From Roseibium sediminicola (GTDB lineage Bacteria; Pseudomonadota; Alphaproteobacteria; Rhizobiales; Stappiaceae): 64,000 nt of DNA. The position numbers and the translations under genes are program-made. How positions within the stretch are numbered: the first letter of the stretch is position 1; each line of letters begins with the position of its first letter. Shown here piece after piece: positions 18,753 to 27,249 of the stretch. The notes under the pieces are model-generated. The model saw only the letters and a list, made by a program, of their open reading frames with translations. It was not told where the DNA came from and made no database searches. Location: positions 1 to 64,000 of the forward strand of contig NZ_JALNMJ010000012.1 of assembly GCF_023156505.1 (NCBI RefSeq), given 5' to 3'.

Positions 18753-20012
18753 TTAATTCACCGCTACTCCAAACGGCAGCTTCTCCTGCGCGTTCTTGTA
18801 CCACCTGATGATCGCCTTGCGCTCGTCCTCCTCCATGAAGGAGACATTGGCCGGCGGCATGGCGTTGGTGACGCCGGCCTGGAGATAGATCTCCTTGGCG
18901 GCGCGGACCACGTCGGCTTCGGTTTCCAGAAGCATGTTTTTCGGCGCCCAGTGGATGCCCTCGTAGAAGGGTTCGCGGGCGTGGCACATGCCGCAGCGGC
19001 CCGGCACGATCGCCATCACGTCCTCGAAACCTTCGGCGCTGGCAAAGACCTGTTCGGTCGGTGTCAGCTCGCGCGCTTCCGAGGCTTCCCAGCTGCTCTG
19101 CTGCAGTGGGGCCATGGAAAGCTGGATGATGGCGACGAAGAGGATCGCGGTGGCCAGCCAGGTCCAGGTCGGTGCCGGAGCGCCGGTGTGTTTGGTGTTG
19201 AAATAGTGCCGGATGGTGACACCCATCAGGAATACCAGCGCGGCGATCAGCCAGTTGTATTCGGAGGCAAAGGCGAGCGGATAGTGGTTGCTCAGCATGA
19301 GGAACACGACCGGCAGGGTCAGGTAGTTGTTGTGGGTCGAGCGCAGCTTGGCGATCTTGCCGTATTTGGCGTCCGGCGTGCGCCCGGCTTTCAGATCCGC
19401 GACCACGATCTTCTGGTTCGGGATGATGATGAAGAACACATTCGCGGTCATGATCGTGGCGGTGAAGGCACCCAGATGCAGCATGGTCGCCCGGCCGGTG
19501 AAGATCTCGTTGTAGCCGTAGCCCATGGCCACCAGCAGCGCGAACAGGAGCACCATCAGCAGCGTCGGGCTCTCACCGAGCTTCGACTTGCACAGCCGGT
19601 CATAGACCAGCCAGCCAATGGTCAGCGAGGCGGCGGAGATCAGCACGCCCTCCCACAGGGCAAGATCGGCCTTGGCCGGGTCGATCAGATAGAGTTCGCC
19701 GCCGACCCAGTAGACGATCATCAGCAGCGCCGCGCCCGACAGCCAGGTCGAATAGCTCTCCCATTTGAACCAGACCAGGTGCTCCGGCATGTTTTCAGGC
19801 GCCACCAGGAACTTGCGGATGTGATAGAAACCGCCGCCATGAACCTGCCACTCCTCGCCATGGGCGCCCTTGGGCAGGTCGGGGGCCTTTTTCAGACCGA
19901 GATCCAGCGCGACGAAATAAAAGGACGACCCGATCCAGGCCATCGCCGTGATCACGTGCAGCCAGCGCACGGCAAAGGCGATCCAGTCCCAAATGATGGC
20001 AATGTCCAGCAT
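18753..20012 (-). CDS. puuD: Membrane urate hydroxylase with cytochrome c domain
   Basis: A 419-residue integral membrane protein of the PuuD family, which converts urate to 5-hydroxyisourate and feeds electrons to the respiratory chain instead of making peroxide. About eight hydrophobic helices occupy residues 1-290, with conserved histidines near RWLHVITAMAWIG; the C-terminal part has a haem-binding CGMCH motif (about residue 343) and a distal Met in NAMPPANVSFM. It is monocistronic and divergent from the LysR gene at 20144. No soluble uricase is present in the window, consistent with PuuD being the urate oxidase. Confidence 0.92.
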   Translation of the reverse strand: MLDIAIIWDWIAFAVRWLHVITAMAWIGSSFYFVALDLGLKKAPDLPKGAHGEEWQVHGGGFYHIRKFLVAPENMPEHLVWFKWESYSTWLSGAALLMIVYWVGGELYLIDPAKADLALWEGVLISAASLTIGWLVYDRLCKSKLGESPTLLMVLLFALLVAMGYGYNEIFTGRATMLHLGAFTATIMTANVFFIIIPNQKIVVADLKAGRTPDAKYGKIAKLRSTHNNYLTLPVVFLMLSNHYPLAFASEYNWLIAALVFLMGVTIRHYFNTKHTGAPAPTWTWLATAILFVAIIQLSMAPLQQSSWEASEARELTPTEQVFASAEGFEDVMAIVPGRCGMCHAREPFYEGIHWAPKNMLLETEADVVRAAKEIYLQAGVTNAMPPANVSFMEEDERKAIIRWYKNAQEKLPFGVAVN

Positions 20013-20143
20013 TGCTGCTCCTCCAAATACGTTTTGCCCAAGCTAGCGCAGGACTAGATTTTCTGGTATCTCGGGATAATTCCGAGCAGTTTCAAAAAAA
20101 CCCGAATAATAGCTCGTCCGAACTCGGCTAGGGTGAACCCCAC
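20013..20143. promoter_or_regulatory. Divergent puuD / LysR intergenic region
   Basis: It holds an inverted repeat CTCGG (20070-20074) / CCGAG (20082-20086) with a seven-base AT-rich centre, and a nearby CCGAACTCGG palindrome. These are reasonable LysR binding-site candidates. Confidence 0.4.
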
Positions 20144-21061
20144 ATGGCTTACTTGGAAAACATTCGCACCTTTCTGCGTGTCTACGAACTCGGCAACATG
20201 TCCGCGGCCGCCCGCGACCTGAGGATATCCTCGGCCGTCGCGTCCTCGCGCGTGTCGCAGCTGGAGGAGCACCTGAACGTGCGCCTGTTCCAGCGCACCA
20301 CCCGCGCGCTCAGCCCGACAGAGCATGGCAATTTGTTCTATCGCGGTGCAACAAAAATCATCGAGGCGGTGGAAGAGGCCGAGGCCGAGATCAGCAACGT
20401 GACCCGTTCGCCGCGCGGCACGCTGTTTGTGGCTGCGCCCATCGGCATGGGCCAGCGGCTGATCGCGCCGGCAATCCCGAGGTTCAAAGCCGCCAACCCG
20501 CTGATCGACATCCGCCTGCGCCTGTCGGACCGAAAGGTCGACCTGACCGGCGAGGGGCTGGATGCCGCGTTTTTCCTGGGCACGCCGGAAGACAGCAACC
20601 TGAAGATCCGCAAGATCGCGGACTGCCGCCGGATCCTGTGCGCCTCACCGGACTATCTGACGCGCAAGGGCACGCCGACGAGCAGCGACGAGCTGGCCGC
20701 AGGTAAACACGACTGCCTCAACATGCGCTATCCGGGCGCGCCCGAATTCCAGTGGCCGCTGCAGACGGCAACCGGCGTCAAGCGTGTTGCCGTGTCCGGG
20801 CCGTTCGAATCCGACCATGGCGATGTCTTGACCGGCTGGGCCCTGGAAGGCCACGGCATCGTCTTGAAACCGGTGTTCGAGGTTGCCGACTATCTGGCCG
20901 ACGGACGGCTGGTGCCGGTGCTGGAAGACGAGCCGCCGGTTCCGGTCCAGATGGCCTGCCTCTACACCCATCGCCGCCGCCAGGACCCGAAGGTGCGCCT
21001 GTTCCTCGACTTCATGGTCGCCCAGATCCAGAAGGTGCTGGCTGAGATGCCGGGGAAATAA
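20144..21061 (+). CDS. LysR-family regulator, probably of puuD
   Basis: A 305-residue LysR regulator: helix-turn-helix at about residues 5-62 (ISSAVASSRVSQLEEHL) and effector domain from about residue 90. It is a paralogue of the regulator at 17590: both share GLDAAFFLGTPEDSNLK-type sequence and the same overall length. Position divergent from puuD suggests it senses a purine breakdown product. Substrate and target unproven. Confidence 0.85.
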   Translation: MAYLENIRTFLRVYELGNMSAAARDLRISSAVASSRVSQLEEHLNVRLFQRTTRALSPTEHGNLFYRGATKIIEAVEEAEAEISNVTRSPRGTLFVAAPIGMGQRLIAPAIPRFKAANPLIDIRLRLSDRKVDLTGEGLDAAFFLGTPEDSNLKIRKIADCRRILCASPDYLTRKGTPTSSDELAAGKHDCLNMRYPGAPEFQWPLQTATGVKRVAVSGPFESDHGDVLTGWALEGHGIVLKPVFEVADYLADGRLVPVLEDEPPVPVQMACLYTHRRRQDPKVRLFLDFMVAQIQKVLAEMPGK

Positions 21062-21100
21062 GGCACAGCAGTCAGCGGGACCAGAACATCTGGTCGACCG

Positions 21101-21856
21101 CTAAAAGGTCGGTTGAGAGGATACCTTGGGCGGAAGAGCGCGCTTGCCTAGGCCATATTCCCGGTAGGCACGGTTCCACCATACTGAATTTTTGTAACCG
21201 CCGCCGGACTGGTGCCCGATACCGCGAGGAAAAGTTGCTACACTTTCCCTGCAATCTGGCGTGACACGCATCTCGCCCGTCTGGTCGATGGGACACCAGA
21301 GCCGGATTTCGGTGATCGCACCCCAGGCAAACCCATGACGGTAGCATGTCAGAGCCTCATACTCCGGTTCGATTTGGATCTCTCCGTTGTTCCACTTCAT
21401 TCCGTAGAGATCGTTCTCCTGAAAGATCGACAGTCCTTGATCGCAACCAAGATAGTCTCGCAGCTTTTCCGGCGTCGGCTGCAAGGCGGAGTGTTTATCG
21501 ATTGCATTGCCCTGAACATCGAACCAGAAGTGCTGCTTGTCCTTTGTCGCCCGCAACAAGGGTTTGTATTTGTCCATTTCGATCTTGTCGTAATTCGGCT
21601 GGAGCAGCACTGCGCCATCGCGCATTCTTGCGCCTTTTAGGCCTCCGGCATCAAAGATCTCAACCGCAGCTAGGCCTTTGCGTTCCAGTGGGGCCTTGCC
21701 GCAATGAAACAGGTCACCCTCGCAGGCTGTGTGGAGAATGACGCCGTCTTGTACCTGTGTCGAAGCAGGCCTCGGCGAAAAGACGCACATTGCAACGGCG
21801 GTCGCCAGAAGGATGGGCTTCGATCTCAAAAAATGGATGTAGAAATGAGCTTTCAA
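21101..21856 (-). CDS. Exported hypothetical protein with WG-repeat-like segments
   Basis: A 251-residue protein of unknown function. Residues 1 to about 33 form a signal peptide (hydrophobic LLATAVAMCVF, then ASTQ). The rest has repeated patterns resembling WG/KWG repeats, e.g. GAVLLQPNYDKIEMDKYKPLLRA and EIQIEPEYEALTCYRHGFAWG, plus six cysteines that could form periplasmic disulfides. Its base composition is less GC-rich than its neighbours. It lies between two LysR genes without an operon partner and looks like an accessory insertion. Confidence 0.6.
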   Translation of the reverse strand: MKAHFYIHFLRSKPILLATAVAMCVFSPRPASTQVQDGVILHTACEGDLFHCGKAPLERKGLAAVEIFDAGGLKGARMRDGAVLLQPNYDKIEMDKYKPLLRATKDKQHFWFDVQGNAIDKHSALQPTPEKLRDYLGCDQGLSIFQENDLYGMKWNNGEIQIEPEYEALTCYRHGFAWGAITEIRLWCPIDQTGEMRVTPDCRESVATFPRGIGHQSGGGYKNSVWWNRAYREYGLGKRALPPKVSSQPTF

Positions 21857-21926
21857 TTTGCGTGCCCCCGTGAGTTGCGCATCGAATAAGAGAAGCTCAC
21901 GGCGAAAATTCGACAGGTTTTTCCGT

Positions 21927-22865
21927 TTAAGGTTGATTCAACCCGGCAGACTTCTCCAGCAGCGTTCTCACCTCCCCCCGCAAGGTTTCGGCAAAACTCT
22001 CCACCAGCATGGACAGCGGCCGGTTGGCCGGGGTCAGCAGGGACATCTTCAGATGGCAATCCGGCTTGAACGGCCGGAAGACGAGACTGCTGGCCTCACC
22101 AAAGCTTTCCTGGTGGCTGACCGCCGACAGGCCTTCGCAGATGGTGTAGCAGAGGCCTTCGGAAACCAGCTGCAGGGCTGGCAGGAAGGTTCTGAGCTCG
22201 AACCGCTTGTTCAGCCGGGCGCCGGCCTCGTCGAAGGCCCTGCGTGTCTGCAGGCTGATGGCATGGTCCTCGAACAGCATGGCCAGCGGTTTGCCGTCAA
22301 GATCCGCGGGGGTGATCACTTCCCTGGTAACGAGCGGGTCGTCCTTGGGCAGGGCGCAGACGCCGGGCAGGGCAAAAATCTCCGAATTGATGGTCTGCCG
22401 CGGCGCGGGGGTTTCGGCGAAGCCGATGTCGTATTGCTGCGAGGCGATCCAGTCGGTGACCACCGGCGAGGACCGCATCATCAGCGATGCTTCCACATCC
22501 GGCTTGTCCCGCAGAAACCGGGCGAGCACACGCGGCATGAACACGCTGGAGGCGGCCGGGTTGCAGGCGATCCGGAGCTTGCCCTTTTCAAGGTTGCCGA
22601 TGTCCCTGAGCGTGCGGGTGGAGCGGGTCAGCCGCTCCAGCAGGAACTCCGCCTCCTCCCTGAAATAATAGGCTTCCGGCTTGGCGACGAGACGGCCGCG
22701 TTCACGCTCGAAAAGCGGAAAGCCGACCTCGCGCTCGAGGCCGGCGATCATGGCGCTGACCGCAGGCTGGGTGCGCCCGAGCGCCCGGCCCGCCTCGGAG
22801 ACGGACCCCGCACGCATCACTTCGACAAAGGTCTGCAGCTGACGGAAGGAAAGGTTCATGGCCAA
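21927..22865 (-). CDS. LysR-family regulator of the TRAP/amine-oxidase cluster
   Basis: A 312-residue LysR regulator with helix-turn-helix at about residues 5-60 (SFRQLQTFVEVMRAGSVS, GRTQPAVSAMIAGLE) and effector domain after about 90. It is divergent from the dctQ-type gene at 22957, a typical arrangement for activation by the transported substrate. It is a different subfamily from the two purine-region LysR proteins. Confidence 0.85.
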   Translation of the reverse strand: MAMNLSFRQLQTFVEVMRAGSVSEAGRALGRTQPAVSAMIAGLEREVGFPLFERERGRLVAKPEAYYFREEAEFLLERLTRSTRTLRDIGNLEKGKLRIACNPAASSVFMPRVLARFLRDKPDVEASLMMRSSPVVTDWIASQQYDIGFAETPAPRQTINSEIFALPGVCALPKDDPLVTREVITPADLDGKPLAMLFEDHAISLQTRRAFDEAGARLNKRFELRTFLPALQLVSEGLCYTICEGLSAVSHQESFGEASSLVFRPFKPDCHLKMSLLTPANRPLSMLVESFAETLRGEVRTLLEKSAGLNQP

Positions 22866-22956
22866 ACTATAAAGTCACTCTATCAAACTAGCAATATTTC
22901 GAATTTGCCTTTATGGATTTGCCGGCGCAATACTCCGCCCCCAGAGAAAGGTTCAG

Positions 22957-23469
22957 GTGATCCCGCGGGACACCGCAAACCGGGGGGTGGTTTTGGAACG
23001 GTTCACACAGTGCCTTTTGACGGCTCTGATCCTGATCGTCGCGCTGGGCCAGTTTGTTCAGGTCATCACGCGCTACGTGCTTCAGGTCCCGGTGATGGGG
23101 CTTGAGGAAACGATCATGTATCCGACGCTGTGGCTCTATATCTGCGGTGCAGTCAACGCCTCGCGCGAAAACAGCCATATCCGTGCCAATGTCCTGGAAA
23201 TTTTTCTGAAGACCGACCGCCAGCACACCATCCTGGCGATTGTCGGCGAGATCATCAGCCTCGTGGTCGGCCTGTGGCTGCTCTCCTGGGCCTGGGACTA
23301 CACCCGCTATGCCTGGCGCGTCTGGCGCGAGAGCCCGACACTCTACATCCCGACCTTCTATGCCGATGTCGCGCTGGTTGTCGGCCTGGTGCTGATGATG
23401 CTCTACACCACGACCTATCTCATCAAACACATCCGCAGCCTGTCGGCCGCCGAAGGGAGCGCACAATGA
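22957..23469 (+). CDS. TRAP transporter small permease (DctQ type)
   Basis: A 170-residue four-helix membrane protein with the DctQ signature around WLYICGAVNASRENSHIRANV. Two starts are possible: GTG 22957 (after AGAAAGG) or TTG 22993 (after GGGGGG); the conserved part begins at the latter. The stop overlaps the large permease start (ATGA). It joins with the DctM and DctP proteins to import an organic anion or amino-acid-like compound by sodium symport. Confidence 0.85.
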   Translation: MIPRDTANRGVVLERFTQCLLTALILIVALGQFVQVITRYVLQVPVMGLEETIMYPTLWLYICGAVNASRENSHIRANVLEIFLKTDRQHTILAIVGEIISLVVGLWLLSWAWDYTRYAWRVWRESPTLYIPTFYADVALVVGLVLMMLYTTTYLIKHIRSLSAAEGSAQ

Positions 23470-24764
23470 TAGAGATCGCGCTTCTGGCCATCCTGGTCCT
23501 GGTCATCACGCTGACGCTGGGCGTGCCGCTGCCCTGGTGCTTCGGCGCGGCGTTGATGGTGATGTATTTCATCGGCGATGTCACCATGAAGGGCATGGTG
23601 CTCTGGGGTTTCCAGCAGCTTGGCAATCCGGCGCTGCTTGCCATCCCGCTGTTCGTGCTTGCCGGAACGATCATGTCGGAAAGCGGCATTGCCGCCGCCC
23701 TGCTGCGCTTCGTCAATTCCTTTGTCGGCCATGTCCGCGGCGGGCTCGGCGTGGTCGCTGCGGTCAGCTGCGCCATCATTGGCGCGATTTCCGGCTCCGG
23801 CCTCACCGGCATCTCCGCCATCGGTCCGCTGCTGATCCCGGAAATGGAAAAGCGCGGCTACCCGCGGGAATACGCGACCGCGCTGATCGCCAACTCGTCG
23901 ATCCTCGGCCTGCTGATCCCGCCGTCCCTCTCCATGATCCTGTTCGGCTGGGTCACCGACACGTCGATCGCCGCCTGTTTCCTGGCAACGCTCGGGCCCG
24001 GCCTCCTGATCATGTTCAACTTCTCGGCCGTGAACCTCTGGATGTCGCGCCGGTTCAACCTGGTGCTGGACGAAAAGCCGACGGCGCGGGAATTCGCAAA
24101 GGACGTCGGCAAGCGCGGCGTCTATGCCTTCCCGGCGCTGCTGATGCCGGTGATGATCCTTGGCGGCATCTACGGCGGCATCATGACGCCGACCGAATCC
24201 GCCGCGCTCGCCGTTATCTACGCCATTCCGGTCGGTTTCCTGATCTACAAGGGCCTCAGGATCGACAATTTCCTCTTTGCCGGCAAGGAGGCAGCCACCG
24301 CCGTCGGCGCGATCATGCTGATGATCCTGTTCTCCATGATCCTCGGCCAGATGTTCGTCTATGAGGGCGTGCCGCAGCAGCTTGTCAAAACGATCTTCGG
24401 CATCACCGAAAACAAGGTCGTGTTGCTGATCCTGATCAACATCCTGTTGTTCCTGATCGGCATGGTCGTCAACGACGCCACCGCCATCATCCTGGTGGCG
24501 CCGCTGCTGCTGCCGCTGATGCAGGCACTCGACATCAGCCCGGTCCAGTTCGCGGCCATCATGGGCGTCAACACCGCCATGGGCGGCGTCACCCCGCCCT
24601 ATGCCTCGATCCTCTATCTCGGCGCCCGCATCGGCAAGGTGAAGGTCACCAAGGTGATCCCGCCGGCGATGTTCCTGGTCCTGACCGGTTATGTGCCGGT
24701 GGTCTTCCTGACCTCCTTCTGGCCGGACCTGTCGCTCTATCTGCCGCGCCTGTTCGGCTACTGA
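23466..24764 (+). CDS. TRAP transporter large permease (DctM type)
   Basis: A 432-residue protein with about 12 membrane helices. It has DctM hallmarks GAISGSGLTGISAIGPLLIPEM-like sequence (residues 105-125), GLLIPPSLSMI and MGGVTPPYASIL. The ATG at 23466 overlaps the DctQ stop. It forms the ion-coupled channel for the binding protein encoded 35 bases downstream. Confidence 0.92.
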   Translation: MIEIALLAILVLVITLTLGVPLPWCFGAALMVMYFIGDVTMKGMVLWGFQQLGNPALLAIPLFVLAGTIMSESGIAAALLRFVNSFVGHVRGGLGVVAAVSCAIIGAISGSGLTGISAIGPLLIPEMEKRGYPREYATALIANSSILGLLIPPSLSMILFGWVTDTSIAACFLATLGPGLLIMFNFSAVNLWMSRRFNLVLDEKPTAREFAKDVGKRGVYAFPALLMPVMILGGIYGGIMTPTESAALAVIYAIPVGFLIYKGLRIDNFLFAGKEAATAVGAIMLMILFSMILGQMFVYEGVPQQLVKTIFGITENKVVLLILINILLFLIGMVVNDATAIILVAPLLLPLMQALDISPVQFAAIMGVNTAMGGVTPPYASILYLGARIGKVKVTKVIPPAMFLVLTGYVPVVFLTSFWPDLSLYLPRLFGY

Positions 24765-24799
24765 CCCTGAAACCATCGACTTCTCGGGAGGAATTCAAA

Positions 24800-25810
24800 A
24801 TGCAAACCACGGGGAACACCATGAAGAGACTTTTGACCGCGACCGCCGTCGCAACCCTGATCGGCCTCGGCTCCGCCGCCCAGGCCGCCGATTTCAAGAT
24901 GAGCCATGTCCGTCCGCAGGGCGCGACCATCGACACCGAGCTGAAGGCCTATGCCGAAGCAGTCAGGCAAGCCACCGGCGGCGACGTCAACATCGAGATC
25001 TATGCCGCCTCGGCGCTCGGCGACTACACCACCGTGCAGGAGCGTGTCTCCGTCGGCGCCATCGAAATGGCGACCCAGCCGGCAGCCACCGGCACCGACC
25101 GGCGCATGCAGATTGCGTCCGTGCCGTTCCTGGCGTCCAACTGGGAGGAAGCCCGCAAGATCTACGGTCCGGGCGGCGTGCTGCACGAGACCATGACCGA
25201 GCTGTTCGCCAAGCAGGACATCACCATGCTGGCGGCCTACCCGGTCTATTTCGGCGGTATTTCGCTGAACCGCGACGCCGTCACGCCCGGAACCACCGAG
25301 CCAAAGGGGATCAAGGTGCGCGTGCCCGGCATCAAGAGCTTCCAGCTGACCGGCGAGGCGCTCGGCTATATCCCGGCGCCGATCCCCTTTTCCGAAGCCT
25401 TCACCGCAATCCAGGTCGGTGTCGTTGACGGTGTCATCGGGTCGGGTGCCGAAGGCTATTACGCCTCGTTCCGGGACGTGACCAAGTCCTACATTCCGGC
25501 CAACACCCATTTCGAGGTCTGGTTCATGATCATCTCCAACGAGGCCCTGTCAGGCCTCGACGAAGACGATCAGGCGGCCATGAAGAAGGCCGCACAGGAC
25601 TTCGAGGCGGCCCGCTGGGTGGTTGCAGAAGAAGATCAGGGTAAATGGGAACAGCGCCTTGCCGACGAGCTCGGCGCCACGGTCGTCTCCCTGAGCAACG
25701 AACAGCTGGCCGACATGGCCGAGACCGTGCGCGCGGCCGTCTGGCCGGAGCTTCTGAAGGATGTCGGCGAGGAATGGGGCCAGTCCATCCTCGACCAGGC
25801 ACGCAACTAG
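24800..25810 (+). CDS. TRAP transporter substrate-binding protein (DctP type)
   Basis: A 336-residue periplasmic receptor. The signal peptide ends near AQA before ADFK (residue 31). The DctP fold includes the conserved arginine region KVRVPGIKSF (about 173-182) that contacts a carboxylate in relatives, so the ligand is likely an organic acid or amino acid. GGGAGG precedes the ATG at 24800. The binding protein comes after the permeases. Confidence 0.9.
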   Translation: MQTTGNTMKRLLTATAVATLIGLGSAAQAADFKMSHVRPQGATIDTELKAYAEAVRQATGGDVNIEIYAASALGDYTTVQERVSVGAIEMATQPAATGTDRRMQIASVPFLASNWEEARKIYGPGGVLHETMTELFAKQDITMLAAYPVYFGGISLNRDAVTPGTTEPKGIKVRVPGIKSFQLTGEALGYIPAPIPFSEAFTAIQVGVVDGVIGSGAEGYYASFRDVTKSYIPANTHFEVWFMIISNEALSGLDEDDQAAMKKAAQDFEAARWVVAEEDQGKWEQRLADELGATVVSLSNEQLADMAETVRAAVWPELLKDVGEEWGQSILDQARN

Positions 25811-25821
25811 GCACTGTCGGA

Positions 25822-25843
25822 CCGGGCGGTTCCGGCCGCCCGG
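25822..25843 (+). other. Hairpin after the TRAP receptor gene
   Basis: CCGGGCGG (25822-25829) and CCGCCCGG (25836-25843) around a six-base loop, in the gap between the receptor and oxidase genes. No T-run. It may stabilise the upstream mRNA end and allow higher receptor expression, as such elements do in other transport operons. Confidence 0.55.
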
Positions 25844-25868
25844 CCCTCTCTCTCATTCGGGACTTGTC

Positions 25869-26969
25869 ATGGATACGGACTACGCCATCATCGGCGGGGG
25901 CGTCGTGGGGCTCTCCGTTGCCTGGGGCCTTCTGAAACGCGGGCTCACCGTCACCGTCATTGACGGCGACGATGGCAGCTTCCGGGCGAGCCGCGGCAAT
26001 TTCGGGCTGGTCTGGGTGCAGTCCAAGGGCATGAAGCAGCCTGCCTATGCAAGCTGGTCCCAGCGCTCGGCCGCCGCCTGGAATACCTTTGCCGCCGAGC
26101 TCAAAGAGGCCACCGGCTTCGACCCGGAACTGGAGCAGAAGGGTGGCTACGACCTGCATTTTTCCGACGAGACGCTTGCCGAGACTGTCGCCAAATACGA
26201 GGAGCTTAAGGAAAAGCTCGGCGGCAATTACCCTTACGAAGTCCTGGGCCACAACGAATTGCGGCGCGAAGAGCCGGAAATCGGCCCGAAGGTGGCCGGC
26301 GCGATCCTGCATCACCAGGACGGCCATGCCAATCCGCTCAAACTCCTGAAGGCGCTGGCCGGGGACGTACGCCGGCTTGGCGGCCTTGTACTGACCGGCA
26401 AGACAGTCGAAGACGTTTCGCAAAAGGACGGTTTCCGCATTCATTGCACCGACGGCACCATCGTGAGTGCCGGCAAGACCGTTCTTTCTGCCGGCCTCGG
26501 GGCCGCCAAGCTTGGTCCGAAACTGGGCTTCAGGGCTCCGATCCGGCCCCAGCGCGGCCAGGTCCTGATCACGGAAAAACTGCCCCGGATCATCCATCGC
26601 CCGTCGCTGATTGCCCGGCAGGTGGACGAGGGTGGCATCCAGATCGGCGCCACCAACGAGGAAGTCGGCTACGACGACCGGGTCACCGCGCAAGGCATGG
26701 CCGGTCTCGCCGCCGAAGCGGTTGCCGCCTATCCGATCCTCGCCAGGGCGCAGCTTGTCCGCAGCTGGGGCGCTCTTCGCGTGCTCTCGCCCGACGGCCT
26801 GCCGATCTACCAGGAAAGCCCGGACATGCCCGGGGCCTTTCTCGTGACCTGCCACAGCGGCATCACACTTGCCGCCGCCCATGCCCGCTTCCTGCCCGAC
26901 TGGCTGGAAAAAACCGCCGGGGCGCCCGATCTGGAGGTGTTCAGTGAAACCCGCTTCGCCCTTTCGTGA
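25869..26969 (+). CDS. FAD-dependent amine/opine-type oxidase subunit (DAO fold, OoxB/HcnC-like)
   Basis: A 366-residue flavoenzyme with N-terminal dinucleotide-binding motif IIGGGVVGLSVAWG (about residues 7-20) and the DAO-family C-terminal SWGALRVLSPDGLPIYQ. With the next two genes it forms a heteromeric dehydrogenase of the type seen in opine oxidase, hydrogen cyanide synthase and D-hydroxyproline dehydrogenase, where this subunit holds the substrate. The GTG start of the next gene lies inside it. The substrate is not evident; the TRAP system upstream should import it. Confidence 0.82.
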   Translation: MDTDYAIIGGGVVGLSVAWGLLKRGLTVTVIDGDDGSFRASRGNFGLVWVQSKGMKQPAYASWSQRSAAAWNTFAAELKEATGFDPELEQKGGYDLHFSDETLAETVAKYEELKEKLGGNYPYEVLGHNELRREEPEIGPKVAGAILHHQDGHANPLKLLKALAGDVRRLGGLVLTGKTVEDVSQKDGFRIHCTDGTIVSAGKTVLSAGLGAAKLGPKLGFRAPIRPQRGQVLITEKLPRIIHRPSLIARQVDEGGIQIGATNEEVGYDDRVTAQGMAGLAAEAVAAYPILARAQLVRSWGALRVLSPDGLPIYQESPDMPGAFLVTCHSGITLAAAHARFLPDWLEKTAGAPDLEVFSETRFALS

Positions 26970-27249
26970 GCTTCAAAAGGGTGGCGGCCGTGTGCGCGTC
27001 ACCTTTGATGGCCGGACGTTTGACCTGCGCGAAGGCGGCAATCTGGCGGCCGAACTGCTTGCCGCGGGCATCCGGTCCTTTCGCAAGACCCCGGTTTCCG
27101 GCGCCGAGCGCGGCCCGTTCTGCATGATGGGCGCCTGTTTCGATTGCCTTGTCGTGATCGACGGCGTCACCCGCCAGGCCTGCATGTGCGAGGTCAGTGC
27201 CGGCCTGGTGATCGACAGACCCGGGGCGGAAGGAGAGGGCGATGCTTGA
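26944..27249 (+). CDS. Small 2Fe-2S subunit (OoxC/HcnA-like)
   Basis: A 101-residue ferredoxin-like protein with a cysteine cluster C-x4-C-x2-C (FCMMGACFDC, about residues 60-69) and a fourth Cys in QACMC. GGAGGTG at 26932-26938 selects the GTG at 26944, inside the preceding gene. Such subunits join the two flavoproteins of three-part opine or hydroxyproline dehydrogenases. It overlaps the next gene by eight bases. Confidence 0.82.
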   Translation: MKPASPFRELQKGGGRVRVTFDGRTFDLREGGNLAAELLAAGIRSFRKTPVSGAERGPFCMMGACFDCLVVIDGVTRQACMCEVSAGLVIDRPGAEGEGDA

